In this document: piece after piece, positions 1-10,100 of the stretch
Layout: each line of letters begins with the position of its first letter
How positions within the stretch are numbered: the stretch's first letter is position 1
NCBI RefSeq assembly: GCF_964199755.1
Contig: NC_133906.1
Span: forward strand, 21,637,419-21,701,418
Length of the DNA stretch: 64,000 nucleotides
Direction of reading: 5' to 3'
Source of the DNA: Larus michahellis
Lineage: Eukaryota > Chordata > Aves > Charadriiformes > Laridae
The notes under the pieces: model-generated
The model's database searches: none
Told to the model about the DNA's origin: nothing
What the model saw: the letters and a program-made list of their open reading frames with translations, nothing else
Translations under genes and position numbers: made by a program

Positions 1-25
1 CAACCATGGACTTCATCTCCTGCAG

Positions 26-3000
26 GACTTAAACGACAACGCACCCGTGTTCCTCAATCAGTCCTATGAGTTCTCAGTCTTTGAAGACTCCCCAGGTAGA
101 AGCCACGTGGCCAGACTGGTGGGACCAGCGGTGTTACGGAGTCAGTGCCCACTGGCCACTGATTATCTGTCTCCACCTGCAGGGTCCTTTGTGGGTCAGG
201 TGCAGGCCACAGACGCTGACCGGACGGAGATCAATTACCGCATTTCCTTCCTACTTCAGAGGGGCAGCGGCTCCAGCAACTTCTTGATCCGCTCGTCCCA
301 GCTGGGGCTAGGGCACTATGGTGGGCAGCTGTCTGTGGACCCCGACATGTCCCTGGACTACGACTCCATGCAGCAGAAGTTCTTCTCCTTGGTGGTGCAG
401 GCAGAGAACACGGCAGCAGACGTGGGGGACACTGCCGATGTCTCGGTCGTGGTCCACATCCTAGATGTCAATGACGAGCCCCCCAGTGTCCTGCTTCCCT
501 CTCCAGACAACGTACACGTGAGCGAGAACAACACGCGGCAGGGTCTGGTCCTCACACTGGTCGCCTCTGACGCAGACACCAACCACTCGCTGGTCTTTGA
601 GGAGCTGGAGGTTGCCTGCTTCAAGGGGGCGATCAGCGCTGGGGAGGTGTGCTGGGACTGGTTCGTGCTGGCACCCAATGGCTCGGTGCTGGTGAACAGC
701 TCGGACATTGACTACGAGCTGTGCGACGTGGTGGAGCTCACACTGCGGGCTGAAGACCTGTACACCGAGAAGGGCAACCGCTACAGCCAGAACGGTACAG
801 AACGCGCTCCCTGCTCCTGCCGCTGCCACTGGAACCTGCCTTTCCCGCCTCCCAGGAGGAGCTGTGCGGAGCAGGGCAGGAGCTGGGCAGTTTGGCGATG
901 GATGGAGGGTGTCCCCAGCTCTTTTGGTCCCTGACACAGGGACCTGAGCCTGCTGGGAGGACGGGACTCCCAGGGGAAGCAAAGGAGGGTGCTGCAGGGC
1001 TGCTCTATTGGTGACCGACAGTCTGCTTTTGGGGCTTTTGCAGAAACCCTGAGGATCCTCATCACCGATGTGAATGACAACGCGCCACTCTTCCTGCCCA
1101 TCTCGGAGACCTTTGGTGAGCAGCCAGGGCTGGTGCATCCTCTGAGCTTCTTTGCACTCACGCGTGCTCTGCCACGCTCCCTGACAGTGAGGACCTTCCT
1201 CCAGCCAGGACGGGGCTGTGGGAGTGCAGGGGCCAGGCTGGGGTTACTGGATGCTTTCCATGAAGGCTGTGGGGTCAAGAGCAGCAGTGGGGGGGGGATG
1301 TCCAGAGCTGCGCTGAGCCCTGGGGCTGTGCGGGCATGGGGTCTGCAGCAAGCACACCAGCGTGACCATGCTGTCTGTCTGTCCCCGGCAGTGGTTGTCC
1401 CTGAAGTCTCTCCTGTGGGCCTGCAAGTGGCTACGGTGAAGGTGAGGAACTGTGTGTGTGCTTCCGTCAGTCTGCAGAGCCAGGCTCACCTGTCCCTGCC
1501 GTGGGCAGGTGGTGGCCATTCCCATCCGTGTTCCTGCCACGCTTTGTCCCCCCAGGCCACAGACGCTGACTCGGGGTTGGCAGGAACCATCACCTTCTCC
1601 GTTGCCAGTGTGGTGCTCGTGGAGGACAACGGGGCCAGCCAGCTCTTAGACAGTCTCTTCAATGTGGATGCAATGAAAGAGGGGGACACCTACGTCGGGA
1701 CCATCCGGTGAGGGCGCGGGTCTGGGCCAGAGTGGGGAGAACGTGGCTCAGCTCCTGCCTGCCACAAGGCAGAGGTGCAGGCAGGGCCAGGACAGGCTGG
1801 CAAGGGGACAAGGCTGTCCTGGGGTCCTGCGCTGGGCATGGTGTCAGGGTGGAGCCTGGGGGATGGCAGTGCCCTCCCGGGGATGTCCCATGGGTTCGCT
1901 GTTGTCCCCGTCCTCGCAGGGTGGCCAGCAACCTCGATAGCTCGCTGAAGGGGCAGTACCAGCTGACGGTGGAGGCTCGGGACGGAGGCCTACCAGTGCA
2001 CACAGCACAGACCGTGCTGAATGTGAGTGTCACCCCTGTCCCCCCCGTCCGGGGATGCCCCGCACTCTGCCCAGCCCCGCTCACCCCTGCTCTCCCCGCG
2101 CAGATCTTCGCAGTGGATCAGAGCTACCGCGTTCACCTCCAGTTCATGGAAACGGTGGATAAAGTCCAGACTAACTCCGAACGTATCAAAGCGTAAGGGA
2201 CGCAGGGCTGGGCTTGGGGGGGTGCATGGCTCTGCAGCGGGCAACACAAGCATGCAGGCCAGGACCCACCGACCATGTCTCCCAACTTCGTGGACCGTGA
2301 AGGGGACCAAGGCAGGCAGGTCCCCACCGCAGCTGGAGGCTGCAGGGCGTCCAGCTGCTCCCCGTGCCTGTGAGCAGAGTGGCAGCACGCCTGGCCCAGC
2401 CTCCCTCCATCCCTCCTGTTCCTAGGGCCCTGACCACCGCGACCAAGGCAGGGGTCTACGTGGCAGCCATCCGGAGCACAGAGGACACCCGTGCCCCCCA
2501 GTGAGTGAAGCCATGCAGGTGGTGGGGAAGGGGATGTGGCGGTGGCGTTGGAAGGGGTCTTCCTGGGGCAGGGCACTGTGCCCTGCGCCCCGCTCACCCC
2601 ATCTCTTTGTTCCCGCAGGGTGGAAGCCAAGTCGGTGATGGAGGCGTACTTCGTCTACAGCAATGGCACTGCCCTGGACGTCAACCAGCTGAGCGTGTGC
2701 GCGCCAGGGTGGGGGCCATGCACGGCCAGCACCACGCACCCGAACTGGCCCAGCAGCTCACCCCTCCGCTTTCCTTGGCAGGCTCATACAGTCCGACCCG
2801 CAGATCCTGGCTGAGCTGGTCAACCTGGGCCTGGCCGTCATCGTGAGTGGGGCTGGGCAAGGGACACAGGGAGAGGGCAACAGCCCCGTGTGGGGCTGGA
2901 GAGGACGTCCGCTGGCCGGGGCTGTGCCCTCATCCTTCCTCTATGCCAGGGCCCCGGGGAGGTGGTAAAGCCCACCAGGGAGACGGAGCTGATCGGCATC

Positions 3001-4084
3001 ATCGCGGGGCTGGCGGCGTTCCTGCTCATCTTCATCCTCATCGTGACCCTGGTCTTGGTTCTCACCACCAAGAGGTACTGCACTGCCCACACTCCCTCCT
3101 GCCGCCCCCCACCACCCCCATCCTCACTGGCACCCCCAGACCCATCCCTATCCTCCGTCCCGCTCCTGCCCTCCCCATCCCACAGCCTGGTTCCCCTCTG
3201 CCCCTCTCACCCACCCTGTCCCTGGGCTTTGCAGCTACAAGAGGAAGCTGAGTGCGATGAAGGCTCTGAAGGCGGCCACGACGTTCAGCCCTGCCATGGT
3301 GCAGCAGGGAGCTGGCATCCCTGGAACAAACCAGTACAATGCAGAGGGGTGAGTGGCGGGGCTCCCTGAAGCAGGAGGGGAGAGCCCAAGCTGTCCCCAC
3401 ACCCAGGGGCTGCAGGGCTTGCCGTCACAACCCTCCTGCCTGGGGAACACGGCTGCCCTGGGCTGACCCCGCAGCCCCACGGGATGGTCACTCACCTGCC
3501 ACCCATCCCTGGCCAGGGCCAACCCCATGCTGAACCTCTCGATCGATCCCTCCCATGACCTGGGCTTCCACGAGGACTCCGTCTCTGTGGCCAGGTGAGC
3601 TCTGCAGGCAGGTCCTGAAGGCCATGGGGCCATCACCCTGCGTTCCTGCTCCGCCAGTGCCTGGGCCTTCTTCTACCCCCCACCCTTCACTTTCCACAGC
3701 ATGAATTCCCTGGATGAAAACACAGTAAACGCACCTGGAGACAACAACCCTGGGGACAAGGTGAGTGTGCAAAGAGCTGCTGGTGCCCAGCAGGGTGTCC
3801 TGCCACTGCACCCCGCAGCCCCTCCTCTCTGCTGTGGTGCCCAGGCCCCGGGATCCCTCATGTCCCTTCCTCTCCATCCCCTTGACAGCCCCTAGGGAAG
3901 GACGGGAGCGTCCCCGTCCTTCATCTCTGTCCCCATCTCCTCTGACCACGCTCTCCTCCTGCAGCAGGGCCAAGTGCAGCTGACGGACCCCAGTGACGAG
4001 GAGGTGCTGGTGGCCGCCCTGAATGGGAAGGAGCCCACCAAAATGGCATACATCAACACCACCTTCACCACCACCGACTTGTGA
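26..4084 (+). CDS. CDHR2: Cadherin-related family member 2, C-terminal part (15 exons, 5' end outside window)
   Basis: Protocadherin-like adhesion protein that links the tips of brush-border microvilli; it is membrane-anchored and binds the harmonin (USH1C) scaffold. Exons: 26-95, 183-794, 1044-1115, 1392-1441, 1556-1707, 1920-2022, 2104-2192, 2426-2500, 2619-2696, 2782-2842, 2950-3074, 3235-3348, 3517-3594, 3700-3760, 3965-4084. They sum to 1860 nt (619 residues plus stop), about half of the roughly 1310-residue family length. Calcium-binding cadherin motifs are visible: DLNDNAPVF, ATDAD, DVNDEPP, ASDAD, DVNDNAP, ATDAD. A single transmembrane helix (IIAGLAAFLLIFILIVTLVL) lies in the exon at 2950-3074. 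The cytoplasmic tail ends in TTDL, a class I PDZ ligand. The donor at 2697 is the weakest splice call. CDHR1 is the main alternative; the neighbours GPRIN1 and SNCB favour CDHR2. Confidence 0.88.
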
Positions 4085-4160
4085 GCGGGCGTGCACAGCG
4101 CAGCGGGGCCAGAGCCGGACTCGGGCAGCTGCTTCGGTGATGTTGTGTTCAGAGGCTGGC

Positions 4161-4166
4161 AATAAA
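4161..4166 (+). terminator. CDHR2: CDHR2 polyadenylation signal AATAAA
   Basis: A canonical AATAAA lies 77 nt after the CDHR2 stop codon, giving a very short 3'UTR. GPRIN1 transcription from the other strand should end about 250 bp further on, so the two genes converge. Confidence 0.75.
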
Positions 4167-4409
4167 CCTGTCCCACGGTGGTCACGGTGTCCTGTGGACA
4201 TCAGCCCATTGCCTTGGGAGGCTCAGCCAGCTTGGAGTCACCTCTCCTGGCGCGAGGTGCTTGTTTCAGGCAAGGCTGGTGCCAGAGGGGAGGTGAATGC
4301 CACCACAGGGCTTGGCCTGGCTTCTTGTCCCCAGGACGCTTCCCTGGGCTGCCCCACTGTCCCCCGGCCCCACTCAGCCCCAGGGGAAGGAGGTGCAGGC
4401 AGCCCTGCG

Positions 4410-6261
4410 CAGAGGTTTGTGCAAGGTTTTATTACCCAACATCCACGGTGACAGGTTGGTCCTCCCCCCCGCTTCCCTCCCCCCCCCCCCCCGCCCCCAA
4501 AAAAAAGAAACAAAGGGAAAAAAAGAAGAAAGTAGGTGATGAAGCCGCAGCGCTGCTGTGCCGCAGCTCTGCAGCGTGGGCCTGGAGGTGGGGGACAGCC
4601 CAGGGCAGGGGGCATTGCCCTGGGGCTCCTGGTCATCCCCGTGTGGCCGTGGCACTGCTCCCGCAGCCCAAGGCACTGAGCAGAGCTGGTTCCTGGCAAG
4701 CGCCATGGCACAGAGCGGGCACTGGCCGCAGCTGCCAGCTGGCGTTTCAGCGAGCCCTTCACAAAGCCCCCCCGGGACAAGAGACAGCCCCGCAGGGCCA
4801 AAACAAGCCCAGGATGTGCAATGGGGCTAGGGGGGGCAAGACTCACCCCTTAAAGAGGGGAAGCGGCTGCACTGGTGCCCCCTGGCACTTGGAGCCCACC
4901 TGCACCTCTGCCTGGAGGGGACGGTGCAGCTCCCCAAGCACCCCCCATTTGCAGCCTCCTGCCCATCAGGCGCTGGGCACAGGTCTGGGCCCCCCCTCGC
5001 TGCGGCACTGGGGGGTCGGTGCTCCGCACCGGGCCAGGCTGGAGGGGCCAGGTCCTGCGTCTCCGTGCGATGCTGAGGAGCTGCCAGCCACAGGGATGCT
5101 CACCCGGTCACGGGGATGCTCGCCCCACCTGCACGCCGACCCCGCGCTCCCGATGCTCTCCAGCCCGGCGGGGCACAGGCAACATAGGAAAAGTGTTTGA
5201 AAAGAGGGTCACGGCCCCGCAGGCCACTGGGGAGGAGGTGGCTCCAGGCAGGACGCGCACAGCTGAAAGTGTCTCTTAAAAAGCTCCAAAAATGCAAACA
5301 CGGTTCAATAAAAGCCCCCCTCCCCCCCCGGCCCTGTAAAACCCCAGCTGTAAAAAGTGGCAGCGCTTTGCAGCGGGCGCATCAACGGCTGCTGTCGGAG
5401 GAGAGCAGCCAGCGGGGCCGGAGGGACCCGCACGGGGACAAGCGCCCATGTCCCCAGCACATGGGTCCTCTCTGGCTGGATGGTCCAGGGGCAGGGCAGG
5501 CTTCATCCCCACTGCCAGCCCTGGCGAGGACGTGCCCTGGTCTCTGGTGGCCGCCCCCAGGCAGGGGGAGCTGGGGGCCATGGGGACAGACTCCCCAGGT
5601 GCCTCCAGCCACGGTGACAGGGACGAGCGGCTCTCCACCACAGGTGTGGTTGGCCCCAGGCTCTCTCATTTGAGATCTGTCCCGGTGCCCCGCGTGGCCA
5701 TGTCCTCCCAGCTCCGGGGCACCCACGGCACGGCGGTGGGGCAGAGAGAACAGGGCTGTGGTGGCCATGGGCTGGTCGGAGCGTGGCTGAGCCCTGGGCC
5801 AGCGAAGCGGTGGCAGAGCGATGCACCAGCATCTTTCCAGCACGGGAAGCGACGCTGCTGCCTAGGGTACAAGCCAGGCCAAAGCTCGGGGGAGCCAGCA
5901 GTGACGTGCCCGTGCCCACCCGAGCCATCCCCAGACCTGTGCCACAAGCAGGAGACGCCAGGGAGCAGCCACCTCCGGCTGGAAGGAGCCACGTGCTTCC
6001 TCGTGCTGAAAAAAGCCACCAAGCACAGAGACCAGCCTCATGTCCCGGGGCACCTCCAGGGGCCAGGCTGGCGGGGGGACCCCGGGGTGGCAGAGGGACC
6101 CCCAGCGAAGGAGATGTCTTGCCCCAGCGTGCAGTGCTCCATCACCACCTGCCCCGGCCCCAGGAGCCCCGCACGCTGGCAGCAGGCGTCTCGGGACCCC
6201 TCCCCGCTTCCCCCCCGAGAAGCCCCATGGCACCCCCCCCTCCGCCAGCGTGGGCAGCGGC
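4410..6261 (-). other. GPRIN1: GPRIN1 3'UTR with polyA signal
   Basis: This 1.85-kb stretch between the GPRIN1 stop and a minus-strand AATAAA (plus-strand TTTATT at 4428-4433) holds no convincing coding exon on either strand. A C-tract followed by an A-rich run sits at 4470-4530. A plus-strand AATAAA near 5307 lies in antisense orientation and has no upstream gene. The extent is inferred from the polyA signal only. Confidence 0.55.
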
Positions 6262-7641
6262 TCACTCCATGGCGGGGCCGGCGCGGGAGCAGCACCGGGG
6301 CCGCCGGACGTTTTGCAGCAGAGCCCGAAAGATGCTGGGCTGCCTCTTGGTCTCGCCTTTGCGGGGGGCTCCCTTGACGGAGCCGGTGCGGGTGCTCTGG
6401 GGGGGGGTCACCACCTGCCGCCCGTGCTCCTCGATCTGCTTCTCCAGGTGCTTCTGGATGGCCATGCCCAGCACTTCCACCTCCATGGAGGCCCCATACA
6501 CCTCCCACGTCATCCCCTTCTCGTCCCAGCTCACCTCCCGGATGGGCTCCGGAGCCTCCTCCACCACTGTCCCCTTCACGTGCACCTCCGGGTACGAGGC
6601 CTGCGGGGACTTGGCCACCGGCGTCATGGGCCCAGTGGCCACCGAGCGGGTCTCCACGGGCATGGACACCTGCATCTCCGCATCCTTCTTGGAGGGCTCC
6701 GGGCGTGGGGGGGCAGCGGAGCCCGGCTCTCTCTTGGGGAAGGTGAAGGCAGCAGCCCCGCCTGGGGGGCTCATGGGGCTCAAGGCCACCGACACCAGGG
6801 ACGCTCGGCTGTCCACTTGCGTCCCCATGTCCTGCGTCCCAGCGTCCTGCGGTGGGGTCACCTCGAAGGAGTAGGACTCGCAGAGCAGCTTGGCTGTCCG
6901 GGGCTGCTGGCTGCTCCCAGCATCCGCACCCCAGGCTGGGCGCCCCTCGGCTCTGCCCTGGCCCAGGGCGGCGGGGCTCGCCCCTGCCTCGCTTCGGCCC
7001 CCGCTCCCCACAGTGCCGGTGCCCGGGGGGTCTGCCGTGCCCCCCTGGGGGTGCTTGGGAGCCTCACTGCCCCTCAGCTGGGGCGCAGCGCCCATGGACG
7101 TCCCAGTGCCACCCTGGGGCTGCTCCTGGCTTGGAAGCTCAGCTGCTCCGGTGCCTGCAGCGGGCTCCATGAACGCCACGTGTTTGGCAGGAGCCAGCGC
7201 GCTCCCCACGTCCTTGCTGGGCGCCTTGAGGCAGGGCTCGGGCAGGGGGGACACGGGGGCTGTGTTATCCTTCTGGGCGCCGGGGACCCCCATCTCCGCA
7301 GGACCACAGGCAGTGGCAGCGCCACTTGGTCCCCCACAGCTCCCCGTCGCTGTCGCCAGGCTTGGCTCCGCGCCGGTGTCCGGGAGAAGCGTGCTGGGAG
7401 CTGATCCCGTCGGCGACGGCACCTTCTTCTCTGCCGCTGAGCCAGCCGTGGTGCCCTGGGCCTCCGGCTCAGCCACGCAGCAGGTCCTCATGGCACGGCC
7501 CCCCGCAGCACAGCCGGAGCCAGGCAGGCACTCGCCCGCCGGCGGGCAGCCAGGGGAGCTGGCGCCGGGCTCGCAGGCGTCCTCGGCCCCGGCCTGGCGG
7601 CTCAGCAGCTGCAGCCCCTCAGGCTCCTTAGCGCTGCCCAT
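6262..7641 (-). CDS. GPRIN1: G protein-regulated inducer of neurite outgrowth 1, single coding exon, short form
   Basis: Membrane-associated neuronal protein that binds activated Gi/o/z alpha subunits and promotes neurite growth. The coding exon starts after a strong acceptor (CTCTCTCTTGCAG, exon from 7681). ATG at 7641 gives [13 protein letters not shown], which resembles the family start (EDPAWLQLL in human, from memory), so the open frame upstream to 8112 is intronic. The product is 459 residues, against about 1000 in human: the long central SGKxDP-type repeat region of mammals is missing. The conserved C-terminal Go-binding region is intact: [11 protein letters not shown], then [26 protein letters not shown], and the end [14 protein letters not shown] with the paired cysteines that are likely lipidated. 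The disordered, Pro/Gly/Ala-rich middle is typical of the family. The stop is TGA at 6262-6264. Confidence 0.9.
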   Translation of the reverse strand: MGSAKEPEGLQLLSRQAGAEDACEPGASSPGCPPAGECLPGSGCAAGGRAMRTCCVAEPEAQGTTAGSAAEKKVPSPTGSAPSTLLPDTGAEPSLATATGSCGGPSGAATACGPAEMGVPGAQKDNTAPVSPLPEPCLKAPSKDVGSALAPAKHVAFMEPAAGTGAAELPSQEQPQGGTGTSMGAAPQLRGSEAPKHPQGGTADPPGTGTVGSGGRSEAGASPAALGQGRAEGRPAWGADAGSSQQPRTAKLLCESYSFEVTPPQDAGTQDMGTQVDSRASLVSVALSPMSPPGGAAAFTFPKREPGSAAPPRPEPSKKDAEMQVSMPVETRSVATGPMTPVAKSPQASYPEVHVKGTVVEEAPEPIREVSWDEKGMTWEVYGASMEVEVLGMAIQKHLEKQIEEHGRQVVTPPQSTRTGSVKGAPRKGETKRQPSIFRALLQNVRRPRCCSRAGPAME

Positions 7642-7663
7642 GCCCGGGGAGGGCTTCTCCCAT
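7628..7663 (-). promoter_or_regulatory. GPRIN1: Overlapping upstream ORF at the GPRIN1 start
   Basis: The first ATG in the coding exon (at 7663, good context AGCATGG) is out of frame with GPRIN1. It opens an 11-codon ORF that runs across the GPRIN1 ATG at 7641 and stops at 7628. Ribosomes would have to scan past it or re-initiate. It is seen in sequence; a translational effect is inferred. Confidence 0.45.
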
Positions 7664-8737
7664 GCTAGTCCTGCCACGGGTCTGCAAGAGAGAGGATGGG
7701 GCAGTGAGGGGGGAGCAGCATGCAGACCCCCAGCCCCCCTCAGCTGCCAACTGTTTTTCTCCATGCCACCCATGACAACAGGTTGGGCGGCCACCTGGAG
7801 CACCCACCGTCCTCGGCACAGCCTGTGTGGTGGCACCCCACGGGAAGGGAGGAACGGTGTCGGCTGCCTACCGTAAAAGCCAGCCTTGCCCCCCAGCACG
7901 GCCGGACTGGGAGCGGGATCCAGGTGCTGCTGCAGCTGCCAAAGCAGGGGGATGTGGCGCAGGCACCCCTGCGGAGAGAGCGGCAGCTGGAGCGTGGCCC
8001 CTGGCACCCGGTTGAGAGCCTGGGGGGGCTCAGCATCCCCCCCAGACTGCGGGGAGCTGGGTGCAGCGTGGGGTGAGAGCGAGCTAGCCTGGGGGCTGAG
8101 GGGGGGCTGCATGGCACGGCAGGCGTGTGGGGCAGCCTGAGCCGTTCCCTCTGCTGACTGGGACCAGCGTCCCCAGAACTGGGAGTGACATCTGTCCCCC
8201 GGCCACGGGAACCCCCAGCTCAGCGCCTACACCCCATGTCGAGGGTGCACCAAGCTCCGGCCATGCTGTGCAGAGCCGGCCACAGGCGGGCACCCCGGCA
8301 CAGCAGGGGGGGGACAGCCTGGTGTCACCCGACTGGCCCCAAACGCAGCCCTGCGGGGCAGCCCTGCAGCAGGAACACGGTGGAAAGCCCCCAGCTGTCC
8401 GGGAGCCCCCCAGCTCCGTCAGCGCGTCCCTCTGGAGCTGGGAGCGCACGTGTCCGGCAGCCGTGGGGCACCCCACGCCTCTGGCCACGGCCGCTCGTGG
8501 GTCCCGGAGACGGCAGAGCCGAGCAGACGCGGCTGGAGCCGAGCGAGTCTCCCCCGGCCGAGGCAGCACCGGGGCCCCGGAGGGCAATGACACCCCCACG
8601 CAGCACCCCGCTCCCGGGTGGGGTGCCGCCCTGCACCCTCTGTCCCGAGTGGGGGGGCCGTGGTCGCCCTGCCCGTCCCGGGACTGGGCGCGCTGCCCCG
8701 GTACCGCCGCTGCCCGGGGGAGCTGGGAGCCTCCGGC

Positions 8738-8876
8738 ACACGCGTGTTCGCGGACGCGCGGGCAAAAACACGCGTGTGCACACGCACAGGCACGTGCACA
8801 GGCACGGACACGCGTGTGCACACGCACAGGCACGCACACGCCCGGCACATGGCGGCGGGCACACCCGCACGCGTGT
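8738..8876. repeat. Alternating purine-pyrimidine (CACGCG/GTGTGC) tract
   Basis: A simple-sequence-like block rich in ACACGCGTGTGC and GCACACGC. A 26-bp stretch at 8768-8793 recurs exactly at 8808-8833, and related CACG-rich copies flank it. Long alternating purine-pyrimidine runs of this type are prone to left-handed Z-DNA. It sits in the first intron of GPRIN1, about 200-350 bp inside the CpG-island promoter. Confidence 0.7.
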
Positions 8877-9089
8877 GCGCGCCCCCATCCCGGTTCACCG
8901 GGACGAGCCCCGGACAAAGCCGCCCCCCGCGGCAGCCCCGGACGCGGGGGGACACCGACCCCCCGACACCGACCCCGGCCCCGCCGCCTGTCCTGAGGCC
9001 CGCCGCCCCCCCCCCGCAACCCGCCCTGGGGGTGCCGGGGCGGGGCGGGGCGGGCGGCGGCCGCAGGTGCGCCCCGGGGCCGCCGTTAC

Positions 9090-9200
9090 CTGCGGCGGCG
9101 GCGGATCGGATCTTCCCGTCCCGTCCCGTCCCGCTCCGCTCGGCTCGGCTCCGGCGCGGCGGCGGCGGCGAGCATGCGTGGGGCGGCGGCGGCGGCGGGG
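9090..9200 (-). promoter_or_regulatory. GPRIN1: GPRIN1 non-coding first exon and CpG-island promoter
   Basis: On the minus strand a donor CGCAG|GTAACG ends an exon at 9090. The sequence above it is CpG-dense, with GGCGGC runs and Sp1-type GGGCGG boxes between 8980 and 9260. This fits a 5'UTR exon spliced to the acceptor at 7681 (intron 7682-9089). The start site cannot be placed exactly. Confidence 0.5.
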
Positions 9201-9955
9201 GCGGTACCGCGCCCCGGGCCGCTCCCCCCGGCTGCCGCCCGCCCCGCCGCCCCCGGGCAGCGGTGGGGAGGGTGGGCTGTCGAGCGGGGCGTGGGGGTCC
9301 CGGTACAACACACACCACCACCACCACCCCCGGTGTCATCGCTGTCACCCGCTCTGGCAGCGCTCCCAGCACCCCACAGCCCCCCGGTACCCCCCCAGCA
9401 TCACCACCCCGTATCCCCCAGGGATTGTCACCCCGGCGCTCCCCGGTACACCCGGGCTTGGTGACGGCCTGGTCAGGGGGTCCCCAAGCCTTAGCGTGGG
9501 TCCCGTGGGTGGGGGGGTGACAGCGACACAGAGCCCGGTCCCCCTCCTACCTGGTGATGGAGACGGCAGCTTCCCTCCCGGGCATCACCGGGGGGTGAGG
9601 GGGTGCACCCCAACCGGCCCGAGGGACGGGGACAACGTGCCACCGCGGCGGGGATGGCGGTGGGCTCCTGCGTACCCCTCGCCCGAGGAAGGGGGGGAGC
9701 ACGGGGAGGGGAGAACGTCCCCGTCTCCCTCCCAGCAGCGCTTGCCTCTGCTCCCGGGCTCAGGCTTTGTCTAACTCCTTCCCACGCACTCCCGCTCGCG
9801 CTGCGGGGGGGAAGGCGGCCTGCTCGCCTCCCCTGCATCCCCCCCCGCAAAAACCCTCCAGCATCCCCCCCCCCCCCAAAAAAAAACCCAACTGCCCCCC
9901 CACCATCACCCTATGGGGTCAGGATCCCCTCCTGCTCCGGGGATGTCAGCACTGG
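9201..9955. other. Intergenic spacer upstream of GPRIN1, nothing coding
   Basis: GC-rich, C-tract-rich DNA with a short CAC/ACC microsatellite near 9310-9330. Open frames here lack splice support and domains. I see no gene. Confidence 0.5.
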
Positions 9956-10100
9956 GGCAGGAGCTATAGATCTATAGGGTCGGCGGGGGGGGAGGGGGGT
10001 GCTAACGTTAACCCCAAGATGGGGGTTCCTCCGTCTTGGGGTTAACGTTAGCACCCCCCCCCGCACGCTGACCCTATAGATCTATAGGGTGAGGCAGGAG
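9956..10100. mobile_element. Hairpin-forming MITE-like element with 8-bp flanking repeat
   Basis: Two arms form a long inverted repeat. CTATAGATCTATAGGGT at 9964-9980 pairs perfectly with 10071-10087. GGTGCTAACGTTAACCCCAAGA at 9998-10019 (given here as its first and last bases GGTGCT...CCAAGA) pairs perfectly with 10034-10055. G-rich and C-rich segments between them pair partly, and the loop is about 14 nt. The octamer GGCAGGAG flanks the structure at 9956-9963 and 10093-10100, like an 8-bp target-site duplication of hAT-type elements. No transposase is present. An alternative is a host hairpin of another origin, such as a structured RNA. Confidence 0.5.

Noticed and set aside
7682-8112. N-terminal extension of GPRIN1 to an upstream Met at 8112
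   Set aside because: A strong polypyrimidine tract and AG acceptor at 7682 place this part in an intron, and the family start motif occurs at 7641.
8185-9774. 529-residue plus-strand frame across the GPRIN1 promoter
   Set aside because: Crosses the Z-DNA tract and CpG island; a compositional frame with no domain.
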